Assembly: GCA_033239125.1 (NCBI GenBank)
Contig: BSWB01000004.1
Location: 119,855,235 to 119,919,234 of the forward strand
Direction of reading: 5' to 3'
DNA length: 64,000 bases
From: Fagopyrum homotropicum
Lineage: Eukaryota; Streptophyta; Magnoliopsida; Caryophyllales; Polygonaceae
The first letter of the stretch is position 1, and each line of letters opens with the position of its first letter. Both the position numbers and the translations under genes were made by a program. Positions 1 to 12,058 of the stretch are shown here, piece after piece. The notes under the pieces were generated by a model. That model searched no databases. It was not told the origin of the DNA and was given only the letters and a program-made list of their open reading frames with translations.

Positions 1-691
1 CCTCTAAGCCGCAGGTATCTTGCTTGAAGTTCTCCAACCTTTGCCTTGCTTCCCTAGCATAATATAGAGGTATGAATCTTTCTCTCATCAATGCCTTCAT
101 GTGTTCCCAAGTGTGGATCTCCGGCTCTAAAGTTCGCCTCCGTTCTTTGAGGAGGTGATCCCACCAAACTAGGGCATATCCTTGGAATTCCAACGCATCA
201 AGTTGGACCTTCCTTTTCTCGATAAAAGTATGGAAAGACCAAATTTGTTAAATTTTAGTATCCCATTCCATGTAAATGTCCAGATCTACTTTTCCCTCAA
301 AACTCAGAATTTTGACCTTCACCCTACCCATCTCATCGTTGTCTTGGTAATGTATATAAGGTTCCAAGTCTTGTCTTTTCCTAGGTTGCAGATTGCGCCT
401 AGGGTAACATCTCCACCTCTCATCATCAATCTCCTCTTCTAAATCCTGAAATTCATAAACAACATCGGTAGAATTAGGGGCATGTAGATTTGGATTCGGA
501 TGATGTGTACCTGATCCTCTATGGCGTCTTGGATTCAGGGATGGAGGTAGGGGAGGGTTTCGTGAGCTTTCGCCCATTCCAAAGGACAAAAATAGATGAA
601 AAATCGGACGGGGGTTGATTTTTTGGGTCGATTTTTCTTCTTTGGGACAAGTTTCTAGCCGGTCCATCCGTTCCGTTAATCTAGAGACCAT
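1..691 (-). pseudogene. Ty3/gypsy gag fragment, broken by an in-frame stop
   Basis: Read on the minus strand from an ATG at 691, the frame holds the start of a retrotransposon gag domain: a Pro/Arg-rich head, an acidic stretch, then the family hallmark FEGKVDLDIYMEWD. A TAA at 248-250 interrupts it. The same frame continues to the left edge with more gag residues (VQLDALEFQGYALVWWDHL, then WEHMKALMRERFIP), so this is one gene with a point-mutated stop rather than two ORFs. Gag proteins coat the element RNA in virus-like particles. The rest of gag and any pol lie outside the window. The Trp-Trp and FxGxxD features fit plant Ty3/gypsy gag; the lineage cannot be told from this part. Confidence 0.8.
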
Positions 692-1698
692 ATTTATGAG
701 CTGGGAAAGTTGGTTTAGTTTTGGGGTTAGTTAGGCCACCCCGTGGTGATTCTTGTGGACTCTTATACATCCTACACAAACACACAAAGTAACAACAAAC
801 GTGTGAAGTTAGTGGAAACGAGGGTTTCTTACTTGTTTTCTCTCGCTCTCACACTCTGTTGTGATATCGCAAGTTGTTTTGACGTAGTTGTCTTGGATGG
901 ATTAATGCTCCTTTACTAATCAATACACTAGTGTCCACTAGAACTTCCTTGGATGTCTCAAGTAGTCAACTTGTGTCCGGAAGAAAGGTTCTTGTGTTGG
1001 AAAATAGCGCAAGGATTCCTGTTGTAGTTCTCTTGACACAAAGGTTCAAGATAGAAATAATATTGCAAGGATAACACAACTAGTATGTTAGAAAGCACCG
1101 AGACTAACTAACACACCCAAAGAATTTACTCAATGTGTTTAGAGTAGAAAGAGGCTAAAGAAACGCACACAAGAGATTAAGAAGAAAGAAGAACGTACCT
1201 TGAGTTGTGAAGTTTAAGAAAGAGAGTTAGCCGGGGTTGGGTTTAGATATGGCTAGAACTCTTTGACTGGATCAAGTTATATACTGAAACTCTTCTATAG
1301 TAATACTCTTGCACAGGATGTGCTTGGATTCTGCAAAGTATGCCTCAAAAATTTCTCGAAAATTGGAAATAATAGCAAAAATCGAGTGAAAAATCGGTCG
1401 ATTTTTCGGAAGAACAGGTCGATTTTCTTTGAGAAAAATCGACTCTCGGAATCGTCGTTCAAGAACTTTCTTTCCTTTACTTTTTTTTGTATTGGTGAGG
1501 TTTCAAGGTCAACGGTTGGCTTGTGTTTTGTTGATGGCGTTTCTCCCTTCCAAAACTTACACAAATCAACGCATGTTAAACTCAAATAATCTCGAAAAGA
1601 TGACGAACAATAAAAGACTCGACTTTATATGACTCAAAGAAGACTCAAATAAAAATAAAACCTTGTTATGAATGTTCAGACTTCAATCGTTTAGCTTT
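692..1698 (-). other. Non-coding leader of the left gag element
   Basis: There is no convincing coding sequence between the gag start and the primer-binding-like site at 1699-1710. The stretch contains a cluster of AAAATCG / CGATTTT inverted motifs at about 1378-1447. The open frames on both strands here are short and low-complexity and do not resemble known proteins. I infer it is the untranslated leader of the minus-strand element. Confidence 0.4.
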
Positions 1699-1710
1699 GA
1701 TATCACTTTG
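1699..1710 (-). other. Primer-binding-site-like sequence (initiator tRNA-Met type)
   Basis: On the minus strand the sequence reads TGATATCAAAGC. It differs at two positions from TGGTATCAGAGC, the usual plant site complementary to the 3' end of initiator tRNA-Met. It lies upstream of the gag fragment in the right orientation, so it probably marks the end of the 5' LTR of that element. Confidence 0.45.
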
Positions 1711-1711
1711 A

Positions 1712-2590
1712 TGCGAGATAAGCCACAATTCCCGATCTAGATTGAAAGTCCTTAACTAGGATAAAAATCGGGTTGTTCTAAGGAATAAATCAGCGATTTT
1801 CTCCAAGAACAGGGCGATTTTTCGTAAAATTCGGAACATGGATTAGTGAATGATATAGAAAGATAAGAAGACGAATATGGAATGATAAATGATTAATATA
1901 GGAAGATAGGACGAACATAAAACTTCCAAAGAACCTTGAACTCAATTGGATCAAAACCCTTATCAAAGAATTATCTTTCACCCTTCCTTCTTTAACCTTA
2001 CACAAGCCTTCTAGATATAACAAGCACATAGAGGGACTAGTTTGACTTGTATCACCAACCTTTAAAAAGATTAACACACACAAGAACAACCTAGCAAAGA
2101 TTCAAAACTTTTCAACCAAAAACTCTCCTTTGATTGAATAGAAATGATAAAATGCGAACCCTGTGAGCGAAGTCACAAGTATCTCACAATAATGTAGAAT
2201 TCAATAATCACAACTCAGCTAACCAACAATCTACCCCTCTAAGGCTATTTATAAGGGAGATTAAACATATGGAAACTAGGAAAATATACTTAAAGATAAT
2301 CTTGCAAATATATCTTTTAGATATATAAAATATAAAAACTATAAAGATAAAATCTATCTAATAATTCCTTAAGATAGTCTGAGAGCTTTAAGGAATCATA
2401 AAAGAAATAAAAGATAATTGTCAAATTTAAAAGATCTTTGGCCGGATCTTCTAGATACGTCAGAAGACAAAAATCAACTAGGAAAATCGGCCGATTTTCT
2501 TCATGTGTTGGGTCGATTTTCCTGAGAGATAAATCGGTTGATTTTCTATATATGTGTTGGTCAATTTATTCATCTCCAACTCTCCTTGAT
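1712..2590 (-). repeat. Probable 5' LTR of the left gag element, boundaries uncertain
   Basis: This AT-rich non-coding stretch sits on the LTR side of the primer-binding-like site and ends where recognisable plus-strand pol sequence of another element begins. It contains two clusters of the palindromic motif family AAAATCG-N2-CGATTTT (about 1764-1827 and 2463-2546), including a perfect AAAATCGGCCGATTTT. No second LTR copy is present to prove the ends, so both boundaries are estimates. Confidence 0.35.
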
Positions 2591-2659
2591 CTTCCTTGAT
2601 GATATCTCCTCTCGGATCCTTTTATCCCTTGATCTAGTGACGGGTCCTTGTATGATAGA

Positions 2660-4640
2660 TGTCGAGGATGGTCTCACATCAGCGGGTTATTACCGCCGGT
2701 TTGTGGAAGGATTTTCCGTGATTGTCCGACCATTCACTTCCCTATTGAGGAAGTCTACAAGATTTGTGTGGTCCGAGCCGTGTCTGTAGAGTTTCAAGGA
2801 GCTAAAGAGGAGGTTGACTTCCGTTCCTATTCTAACACAGCCAAAGGTCATTGAGGACTTTGTTGTCTACAATGACGCATCCAAGCTGGGCTTGGGATGT
2901 GTTTTGATGCAGCGAGGTAGGGTTATTGCATACGCATCTAGACAGTTGAAGACGTATGAGAATAACTACCCGACTCATGACATCGAGTTAGCTGCGGTGA
3001 TACATGCTCTCAAGATCCGCAGCATTATCTGTATGGAGCTATGTGTGAGATCTTCACAAACCATAAAAGCCTAAAGTACATATCCACTCAACGGGAGTTG
3101 AATAACCTCCAAAGGAGATGGTTGGAGCTAATCAAGGACTTTGATCTAGAGATTTTGTACCGTCTTGGGAAGACGAATGTGGTTGCCGACGCCCTTAGCA
3201 GGAAGACGCCTTGTGAGAAGACGATGGCTTGACTGACGGCTCAGCCTCAATTATAGAGGGATCTAGCATGACTAGAGTTGGATATCCAGTTCTCGGGTAT
3301 GGATAGCCACTTATCTACCTTGGAGATGCTACATCATCTATTGGTAGAGATCCGATAGAAGCGAGAGAGTTGTCCAGCAATGACGAGGATCCGAGATAAG
3401 ATGTCTCGAGGCGAAGCACCATAGTTTACCGTAAGGTCCGTAGGTGCCGGCGGAGTGATGAGATGCCACGAGCACGTATGTGTGCCATCAGACAAAGAGA
3501 TGAGATAGAGGATTTTATAGGAGGCTTACACTACACCTTACTCTATAAACCCAAGTGCGAGTAAGATGTATCAAGACGTGAGACGTTATTTCTGGTGGGG
3601 CGACCTGCCACCAGGTCAAGATTGAGCACCGTAGGTCATGAGAAGAGCTCCACCCACTACCAGTACCGCAGTGGAAGTGGGAGGACATCTTCATGGGATT
3701 TTGTCACCGGTTAAAGACCGAGTAGGAGCTTCGACGCTATTTGGGTAGTGGTAGACCGACTGACAAAGACCGCACGTTTGATTCCTATTAAGGAACCGTG
3801 GTTCGACGCTATTTGGATAGTGAGATTATGCGGGGTAATGAGAGGTGTACGCCGCCTTGGGTACGAGCCTTCACTTCACGACAACTTATCATCCTCAAAC
3901 GGATGGTCAGTCAAAGAGGACTATACAAATCTTGGAGGATATGTTGAGAGCCTATGTGTTGGACTGGGGACAGGTGTGGTCAGACCACCTTCCATTAGTT
4001 GAGTTTTCATATAATATTAGCTAGCATGAGTCAATCAGGATGACTCCTTATGAGGCGTTGTACAGGTGGAGATGACGTACACCTCTATGTTGGGACGATC
4101 CGAGTAGCGCTAGTGGGGTATCTCTTGAGCAGATACAGGATGACATCGCTCGAGTAGCATTGATTCGAGAGCGAATGTTGGCCGCACAGAGTCGCTAGAA
4201 GTCTTATGCGGATAAGAGGCGTCGGCCTCTAAAGTTCAAAGTGGGAGCTCAGGTATGGTTGAGAATATCACCGACGCGAGGCGTCAAATGTTTCGGAATT
4301 AAGGAAAGTTGAGTCCTCAATATGTCAGACCATTTGAGATCTTAGAGAGGGTTGAAGAGGTTACATGCTGGTTAGCCTTACCACAGAGACTGGAGGGTGT
4401 TCACTTAGTCTTTCATGTGTCTCAGCTACGGGAGTACTTACCAGACCCAAGACACATCATCAGTTATGAAGACCTAGTTGTTGAGCCGCACCACATCTTT
4501 ATAAAGCATCCGGTCGTTGTCCTAGAGTAGAGTACAAGAAGGTTACGATCGAAGGACATACCGATGATGCAAGTTCAGTGGTCTCGACAAGAGCCGAGGT
4601 ACTTGGGAGACGGAGGATAGTATCAGGAGGAACTATCTGT
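2660..4640 (+). pseudogene. Chromovirus-type Ty3/gypsy pol remnant (RT end, RNase H, integrase, C-terminal region)
   Basis: Several plus-strand frames together give, in order: the end of reverse transcriptase (SAGYYRRFVEGFS), RNase H (DASKLGLGCVLMQRGRVIAYASRQ, then ELAAVIHALK and VVADALSRKT), a piece of integrase core (VVDRLTKTARLIPIKE near 3748), and the integrase C-terminus (SPQYVRPFEILERVEEV near 4309, FHVSQLREYLPDP). The order and wording fit the Tekay/Del branch of chromoviruses. Stops and frameshifts occur throughout, and gag, protease and most of RT are missing, so it cannot encode a polyprotein. It runs straight into a polypurine stretch and an LTR at 4920. Confidence 0.88.
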
Positions 4641-4919
4641 AGTTCTATGCAAAGATAGTTGCATTTGTAGGATCGACGGGTGAGTCTCGTCTTTGTTGAG
4701 TTTCATGTGGATGTGTGAGGTTATATGTTCTTGTGTTCCATGTTGGAATATTATATGTGATATTGTTAGATCTTGTTATGCTAGTACGAGTAGATTAGGT
4801 GTGTAGGTTTGAAGGATTATGCCTTCAAGGAGTCTTGTGAGTATACCTCGGTGGGCAAGACCGAGAGGATCAACGTATATCTAAGTTTCAAGACAAAACT
4901 TATATTTAGGGGGAAATGA

Positions 4920-6679
4920 TGTAACAACCGGAATTTCATTCCGGTGTTACAATGAGAGTCACCGTGACTGCGCCCCACGGCCGCATAGGATTGCCTACAT
5001 GCGGGTGCAGCCCGTGGTCGTGGCCATGTTAAACCGCGGTCGCGGTAAAACAGAAGATTGTGGAACTATCTTCTATAAATGTCGCCCGTTTGTTTCCTTG
5101 TGTGGAAGATCCGAACTTATCTCCACGTCTTGTTGCCTCGTTCTAAACGTTTCAACCCTAACAACCTTCTTCCTTCCCTCATTCTCCTCCTCGTGTTTTG
5201 CTTCTCTTCCTCTTCCTCTCTTCCTCCACAATCACCTTCTTTCTCTTTTCGATCAAGAGTTGTCTACTGACTATGAAGGTGACAAGGAGTGGATTGTAGT
5301 GCATACTCGAGGTAGACAATAAGTTCTTCTTGTCCTCTTCTTCTTATGTGTTTTCTTCCAATATTGAATCAAGATGTGTTCTTGATTGTCCTTCCTATTG
5401 TTGGGTGTCGATGACGGACTCTATGGATTAGAGGGACCATCAACCTTGTAAGTGACATTAGGGATAGAGCAGTAGAGCCAAAGAGGCATCGGAGCCTCGT
5501 CGCACATTGAAGAACAACCCAACGTTCGTTTTTGGAGTTCTCTTGCGACCGCGCCTACACCTTGCCGTGGTCGCATTTTCACTAGTGTCACCGCACCCAC
5601 GCCATAGACCACCGCGGTCACGGTGTCTGAGTCCTTGTCACCGCGGTCGCGTCTTCCTTCTCCTACGGTCGCGGCATCTCTCCATTGGGTACCAATCTTT
5701 TGGTACGTTAATCTTTACTATTGTTCTAGCTGGTTTTAAGTGGTATCATGTTAGGTTGGAACCTAGCTTAACTAGTTGGAATACAAATAAGTGTTTTAAG
5801 AGTTATATTATGGAATGAACGCGTTAGATGGTTTTGAGGATGTGTTATGAGATGTTAAGGATAGGAAAACTGTTTGATATAGATTTCGGAACTTTTGCTA
5901 ATGTTGGATTGTTGATGTATGAATAAGGTTTGAGTAATTGGGATAGACTTGCGATAGTCATCATTGACCTAGGATTTAGAGACTTCTAGTGTCGGATAGT
6001 GGATTGATCCATGTGTGCCTTGTATATATGAGCAGACGTAGAGTGTTTTCCTGCGGGAACTGAGCATGTTGTTGAGAGTTGGGATTTCCTTGATTCACGT
6101 AAGTCCCTTGGGCATACTTAGCTGACCTTTGTGTGTAGCGTGGCAATGATAGTGGTGTATGCTTGTGTGATTATAATAATAGCTTATTAGGACAACCTTT
6201 ATTGTTTTTTGGCCCAATTAGTAACGGCCGGTGATAACCTGTCTAGTTCTAAAGGGGACAAATGTGAGGTTCGAGAGATCCTCGTGTCACAAAATAAGTT
6301 GAATTAGTAAAGTGAATCATGTAATAAGATAATAACCGGTTGATGTGTGAGCATGCTATGTGGTATTTCTTGCGTATGTGTGTATGTGTTATTACTGTTA
6401 AGTGATCCGGTCGTAGTGGTCAGCTGGGGTTCTCGTACATCATAGGATGGGATATGGGTTTTATTTTTCTTATTGCATTGACATTGTAGTGATAGTACTC
6501 GGTCGAGAGTCTTATATTTGTTTTGGATTTATGACATTGGATATTTTTATCTATTTCGGTTTGACATTTATTTGTGCCTTGTTGCAAGATTCGGTGAACT
6601 TGTTGTCAGACTAGGGTCAATGCCCATTATGAGGTCCTAAACCGTAACATCCCGAGTTCTTAGAATTTGGGGTGTTACA
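4920..6679 (+). repeat. LTR of the chromovirus remnant (1760 bp)
   Basis: It starts TGTAACAACCGG directly after the purine-rich tract AGGGGGAAATGA (4908-4919) and ends GGGGTGTTACA, so the ends form the expected TGTAAC...GTTACA inverted repeat. Its position behind the integrase C-terminus makes it the 3' LTR of the 2.7-4.6 kb remnant. The last roughly 280 bp, plus about 115 bp beyond the LTR end, are repeated at 8937-9335. The short open frames inside are not recognisable proteins. Confidence 0.82.
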
Positions 6680-7289
6680 CTCATCTTCCTTGTAGGTCCT
6701 ATGCATCCTTGCTCCCTCTCTTGCTCCTGAACTACTCTAGATCCTACGAGCTCTTTTGTCCCTATCAGTTTTGTAGTAGTTCTGATTCGCCCTTGACTAC
6801 TATGACCGCAGAGGATGAGGATGATGTCTTTCGGGTTTGTTCCAATGGACCACTCACCCGAGCACGTGCTAAGGCCATCACCCAAGCCACCGCGTCGCTT
6901 ATTTCTCTTACCGTCACCTATCCCGACACTTATCATGGCACACCTTGTCTTTGTTCCACCATGGGATTACCGACGAATGATTAAGACAACGATGGAAGAG
7001 ATGTCCCGCTTATTTATTTCCGTCATCTTTTATTTATTTTATTTTTTAGATATTTAGATACTTAAAGGGATATTCTTGTGGATATTCCCTTTAAGAAGAA
7101 GATTTGACTTGAAATAATTCATAGAACATTCCAATCAAATCCTTTCATTTATGGCTAGCATCTTCTCTGATAACTCCACATTGATTATATATTTGTATAT
7201 GTAGATGATGGAAGACTTAACATTATGAGCGGTTTATAAACTAACAAATATTGATTGTATTTCTAGATTACATGGTTTGGTTTTGTGTT
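6680..7289 (+). other. Sequence after the LTR with a TRARAKA-containing retroelement fragment
   Basis: The first about 115 bp are shared with the second copy at 9224-9335, so they belong to a repeat and are not unique flank. A plus-strand frame at about 6800-6984 contains NGPLTRARAKAI, a phrase common at the edges of plant Ty3/gypsy polyproteins, followed by stops. The rest to 7289 is AT-rich with no gene. Confidence 0.45.
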
Positions 7290-8585
7290 TGTTAAATGTG
7301 TGCAGGCCTTGAAAAGCATTTCAAAGGACGAATGCATGCCTTGAAACACGTTACAAGGGACAAACACAGAGATATTGAAAAAGCAGTTCAAGGGTTCGAC
7401 ACGGAGGCCTTGAAACACATTTCAAGGGATAAAAACCGAAGCCTTGAAAAGTGATACAAGGGACACATCGGCTGGAAGCTTTTCAAAATCAAGATTCAAT
7501 CTCAAAAACCAAATCTACCAAGGATCAAGAGAAGATCTTCAAACAAAATATCAAGAGAAGATCTCAACCAGCTCAACAAAGAAGATCTCCAACGGATCTT
7601 GAAGAGAAGATATCGGCCCAACAAAAAGATCTTGTAAAGATCTTAACCGACGCAAGATTGGAAGATCTCCTCCAACGGATCTCACACAAAGATCTCATAT
7701 CCAAGGAAGATCTCAAACAGTTCTCAAAGAGAGATATCTTCAAACAAAGATCCTCAACAACTTAGAAGATCTCGGAGCTTGAAACAAGGACTTCAACGAC
7801 AAGATCTTCAATGGCTCTTTCAAGAGAAGATCTCGACGAAGAAGACTCTCAACGTGCGTCAAGGAGATGAAGAAGATAGAAGATCTTACAACGGCTAATT
7901 CATATCAACCTAACACCATTTTCTATGGAGAAAGAAGAACCTCACAACGGTCCTTTTTACAACGGCTAGAAGACTTCTCCATCGAAGACTATAAATGAAG
8001 ATGGTGATTGAGGAGAACAACAACAAGCTTACACGAAAAGATCTAAGTCTTCAAGCAATCAAAGCATCCTCATTTCGTTCCAAATGTTTTTCTTCCTCTT
8101 AGTTTACAAAAGCTTACATCCTTAAAGAGAGAAAAAAACACTAGAGCTCCATTGGAATATCTAGAGAGTGTTATACTCGAGTGTGTGTTACTCTGCGAAG
8201 TAACTAGGCTATTATTGCTAGGTTAAGAGTTGGAACTAGATCATAGCATTGGCTACAGTGAGAGAAGAAGGGGATTTCTTCTAGGTTATATCTAGGTATC
8301 TTTGAAGCAGATAATAGATAGATAAATCCTACGGGTAAAGAAACCCTAGGACGTAGACGTAGGCTGTTAGAGCTGAACTTCATAAACACATCACCATGTC
8401 GTTCTTTTCTTTCCGCACATTTCTTGCTTAATTGTGACTAACGGTGTTTTGTAGGTTTTCGAAGTCAAGGTCTTGAAATCACTTTCAAAGCCTTGAGATA
8501 TGTTTTTGCGAAAAGTTCCCGTACTCTATTCACTCCCCCCTTCTAGAGTATTAATATCCTTTATATTCACCTATACGGTTTTTCA
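7290..8585 (+). repeat. Copia-type (SIRE/Maximus-like) solo LTR, copy 1
   Basis: The features are those of large Copia LTRs: repeated CAACGG(C/A)T tracts, then a TATA element (GACTATAAATGAAG near 7987), and at the 3' end the phrase CTATTCACTCCCCCCTTCTAG. The 5' part is rich in AAGATCTC and CTTGAAA units. A second copy at 42590-43632 matches from about 7590 to 8585, and both copies stop being similar right after ...TTCA, which fixes the 3' end. The 5' end (TGTTAAATGTGTG at 7290) is a guess. No gag/pol follows and no target duplication was found. Confidence 0.7.
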
Positions 8586-8936
8586 TTCTCAATTGTGTCT
8601 TAAGGATTTTCCTTTTTTCCACCATCCTCCACTATATAAATGATGCTTGGCCTCATTGTAAAAGCATGTTCAATTTTAATCAATTACTTTTGAGAAGCAT
8701 TTCCTCATCCTTGGTTATTGGGCATCACAATTCTCTCTCTTATAAAGTTCTTCATTTGGATCTTCGATCCAAGCCTACCACTCGAGGATTCGTCAAGAAT
8801 CACTAGTTCGCTCCACTTCACGGATTGTTCGATCTCTCTAGATCGAATCAACCATACACTTTCCCAACATCATCTCTCAAGCTTCCGCAACTCATTTTCA
8901 ACATCTAATCCATCCACACATAACAAAACAAATGCT
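8586..8936. other. Fragment resembling an LTR promoter region
   Basis: It contains CACTATATAAATGATGC (TATA-like, near 8630) and downstream pyrimidine-rich sequence as in U3/R/U5 parts of gypsy LTRs. The open frame at 8718-8945 has no recognisable domain. I see no other gene. Confidence 0.3.
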
Positions 8937-9335
8937 GTCAAGTGATCCGGTCGTAGTTGTCACCCGGGGTTCCCATACATCATAGGACGCGATATGGGTT
9001 TTATTTTTCTGATTGCATTGCCGTTGTAGTGATAGTACTCGGTTGAGAATCTTATCTTTGTTTTGGATTTATGACAATGGATATTTTATCTATTTCGGGT
9101 TGACATTTATTTGTGTCTTGTTGCAAGATCCGGTGAACTTGTTGTTGGACTAGGGTCATGACCCATTGTGAGGTCCTAACCCGTAGCATCCCGAGTTCTT
9201 AGAATTTGGGGTGTTACACTCTTCTTTCTTGTAGGTCATATGCATCCCTGCTCCCTCTCTTGCTCATGAACTGCTCTAGATCCTGCAAGCTCTTCTGCCC
9301 ATGTCAGTTCTATAGTAGTTCCTTCTAGTTATCGA
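8937..9335 (+). repeat. Second copy of the chromovirus LTR end plus adjoining sequence
   Basis: It is nearly collinear with 6398-6795, including the LTR terminus GGGGTGTTACA at about 9217 and about 115 bp beyond it. Because the similarity runs past the LTR end, the shared unit is LTR end plus internal or leader sequence, or a segmental copy, and not merely a solo LTR. Confidence 0.75.
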
Positions 9336-10627
9336 GCTAATGTTGCGCCATCCTTAAATCCCACTGACATTTCTGATGGACATGATGCCGGAATTAACCC
9401 CGGATGAGATCTCGCGTCTGGATGCGATCTTTGTGCTTGTAGTCGTGGTCTGGTGGCTGGAGGTGATTATGTAAGTGAGTGAGATCTTGGAGATGCTCCC
9501 ACATCAACATAACTTAGATAAATTCCAAACTTTAATTAATCGAAGAAACGTGGATCAATAGGCCGATCTATGTTGACACACATATTTAAATACCAAATTT
9601 ATGTTCATATTTGAATATCAAATATGTGTACCAACATAAAAAGCTCATATCTAGTGTTTGATATATAAGTATATGAATATCATATTGATATCTTGATACA
9701 CTCGTAATATATTTTTTTTCTTCTCTTTTTTGATATACTCCAAACACTAAAGGTATCAGTGATACCATCATAAAAAGCTCATATCTAGTGTTTGATATAT
9801 AAGTATATAAGTAAATGAATATAATATATGTGATACCGTATCACATATCTTATATTTCTCCTTCCTCTTCCATTCTTTATCTCCATAAGTCTTTATGTAG
9901 AGAAAAATCTTCATATGGTTTCCCTCTTTTTTGAGTTGTCATTCGTATACTATAAAACCTATCAACCAAAGATATCGGATATTAATCTCATACTCATATT
10001 TTGATACTAACATGTGATATATTACTATCATATATGATATCAAACAAGTCAAATGTGTGGAGTATACAAATGATCTAAGGTTCACATCCTTTTTTATACA
10101 ACACTTCTTTTATTTTTTTTGACCCTTCTTAATACTACTTTACCTAAAAATAATTATAATTATTCTCCTTTCTCTGCTTTTTTTTTATAAATCACATTTT
10201 TGAAATCTCTTCACACCTTCGAACTTTCGACACCTCAGTCCCACAAGCCTCCAACCAAGTTCAGTCGTTCACTTTAAAACCTTAAGATATTGTGTTTGTT
10301 TGTATTGTTGTTGTATTAATTAAAATTCATTTCTATGTTGGATTGTATGTTGGATAACATTCGTAAATTAGTAGATTAAAATTCATGCTATTTTAAATAT
10401 AACTTTTTTTTAAACCTATAAAAGTCTAAAAATGAAAGAAATACTACACATTTAGTTATTTTTTCTGAACACCCGATGAATTGATTGAGTAATGGGTGAA
10501 ACAGTAGACAAGTTGTGTGACTTGTGTCTTGTGTGCGCGGTGAGTAAGAGTTTAAGTAAGATCGAGAATCGGTGGAAATATGATTTCCACTAATCGACCA
10601 ACCCACATTTTTGTTTCTAATTATTAT
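9336..10627. other. AT-rich intergenic DNA with a direct repeat of about 45 bp
   Basis: No gene is visible. The segment AAAAAGCTCATATCTAGTG and what follows (TTTGATATATAAGTATAT) occurs at about 9638 and again at about 9771, 133 bp apart. It looks like an old local duplication. The short open frames here are low-complexity. Confidence 0.5.
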
Positions 10628-11865
10628 GGTGAATTACCAGAAATCACCGTTCAGTAAGGTCATTTGCAACTAACCACCTGTTATTTCAGTAATTACAGAA
10701 ACCACACTTAATAACGACCCCGTCAACAAAACAACACATCCTTTCCATTACCGTCCAATTTTTCGTTAATAGGCCCACTTTTTAATATTTTAAATGTTTT
10801 GCTCCGAATCATGGACCGATTAAATAAAAGATATTATATCCAAACTGAAACCGGGTTTAAAAAAATATATAAATGAACCAATTCTTCTTCATACAAAAAA
10901 TCGGGGAAAGGGTAAGCTGACACTATTCTTCAATCAAGTAAACTTAATTTATTTGTCAAATGCAATATCAGAATCACAAGAGGGATAACTTTGAGAAGTA
11001 GGTTGAATTTTGTCAAATAATGGTTCTCAACCATGGCTACGGAAGGAAGAATATGCTAGTTTGGCTCATATTTATGCATATTCATAATACAAAGAATTGG
11101 AAGAACAGAATGAAGTAACATTGAGAATTTTTATTTTGTTGCCTTCGAAGCAGTCTATGAATCTCTGATTTCAAGCAAAACCTGAGCTTTTTATTGACAT
11201 CAACGTAATGACGTCAACATAATGACATTCTTCCACTTCCCAAGCGCTTCACCATATCTTCAATTTCACGAAAAAACCCACCAACCTACATGAAAGTTGA
11301 GAATTTAAAAAAATATCTAAATGAAATATGCAATCTTTTGAGATGTAAATGTCAAGACATTCGAATTGAGCAATTAAGCTATAAAAAGAATGGTAACATC
11401 GGTGAGCTTATTCCCATATTTTAAGTAAGGAATTAGCGAGATATGCGCATGAGCTTAATCGCATGCTTAGGGTTTATAGAGGGAGAATGACGGTTGGTGG
11501 AAACTCTACAGGAGAATTGAGTTATCCGTCGAATGGAAGGTTTGTGAAGAGGAGGATAGGAGGCGCTCATGCTTAGGTTTGTAGGGGTCTTCTTCATGTC
11601 AATTTCATCTTCATCTTTATCTTCTTCTTTCCTGATTTGTTGTATAAAGATTTGATTCATTTTTTTAAAAACCATTTTAATTCGGATATAATATCTTTTA
11701 TCACATCGGTTTATAGTTTGAAAAAAAAAATTAAAATATTAAAATGTGGGCTGCATTAATGAAAAATTGGAAACAGTTATTAAGGAGGGTTTTTGATAAT
11801 TATCAAAATAACGAATGATTAGTTATAAATTACCTATTTAAGGAGGTGCTTTCGGTAATTCACCA
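10628..11865. mobile_element. Non-autonomous DNA transposon with long terminal inverted repeats, Mutator-like
   Basis: The ends are TGGTGAATTACC and its reverse complement. Imperfect inverted similarity continues inward for roughly 200 bp on each side: for example AAAGATATTATATCC near 10828 pairs with GGATATAATATCTTT near 11685, and the GGCCCAC/GTGGGC blocks correspond. The flanks show TATTA on both sides, or an 8 bp duplication with one mismatch. Long TIRs and no transposase point to a Mutator-like non-autonomous element. An 80-codon minus-strand frame (11433-11675) inside has no recognisable domain. It lies immediately upstream of the FLX-like leader exon. Confidence 0.75.
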
Positions 11866-11889
11866 TATTATTACCGAGTGAAATTAGAA

Positions 11890-12058
11890 AGAGCTAAGGA
11901 ACGGTGAGAGAAGGGAAAGAAAGGCAAAACAGGGAGGGCATACGGCATACCATTGTAGGAAGAAATCGGTAGCAGCGGGAGGAAGATCTCAGACCAGACC
12001 AAAACTCGACAAACAACCACCCTTACCGTCCATTTACCGGAGTCCACGTCCGATCAAG
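11890..12058 (+). other. Probable untranslated leader exon of the FLX-like gene
   Basis: A purine-rich, C-rich leader-like stretch ends in a strong donor, TCAAG|GTGAGT, with GT at 12059-12060. The coding exon 3.4 kb downstream begins with an acceptor (TTTTCAG|GATA at 15496) only 10 bp before its ATG, so an upstream 5' UTR exon is required, and this is the best candidate. The 5' end is estimated; no clear TATA box is seen. Confidence 0.5.

Noticed and set aside
7040..7095. Short inverted repeat TTAAAGGGATAT / ATATTCCCTTTAA as a terminator or MITE
   Set aside because: The pairing has a bulge and there is no target duplication; it may be chance in AT-rich DNA.
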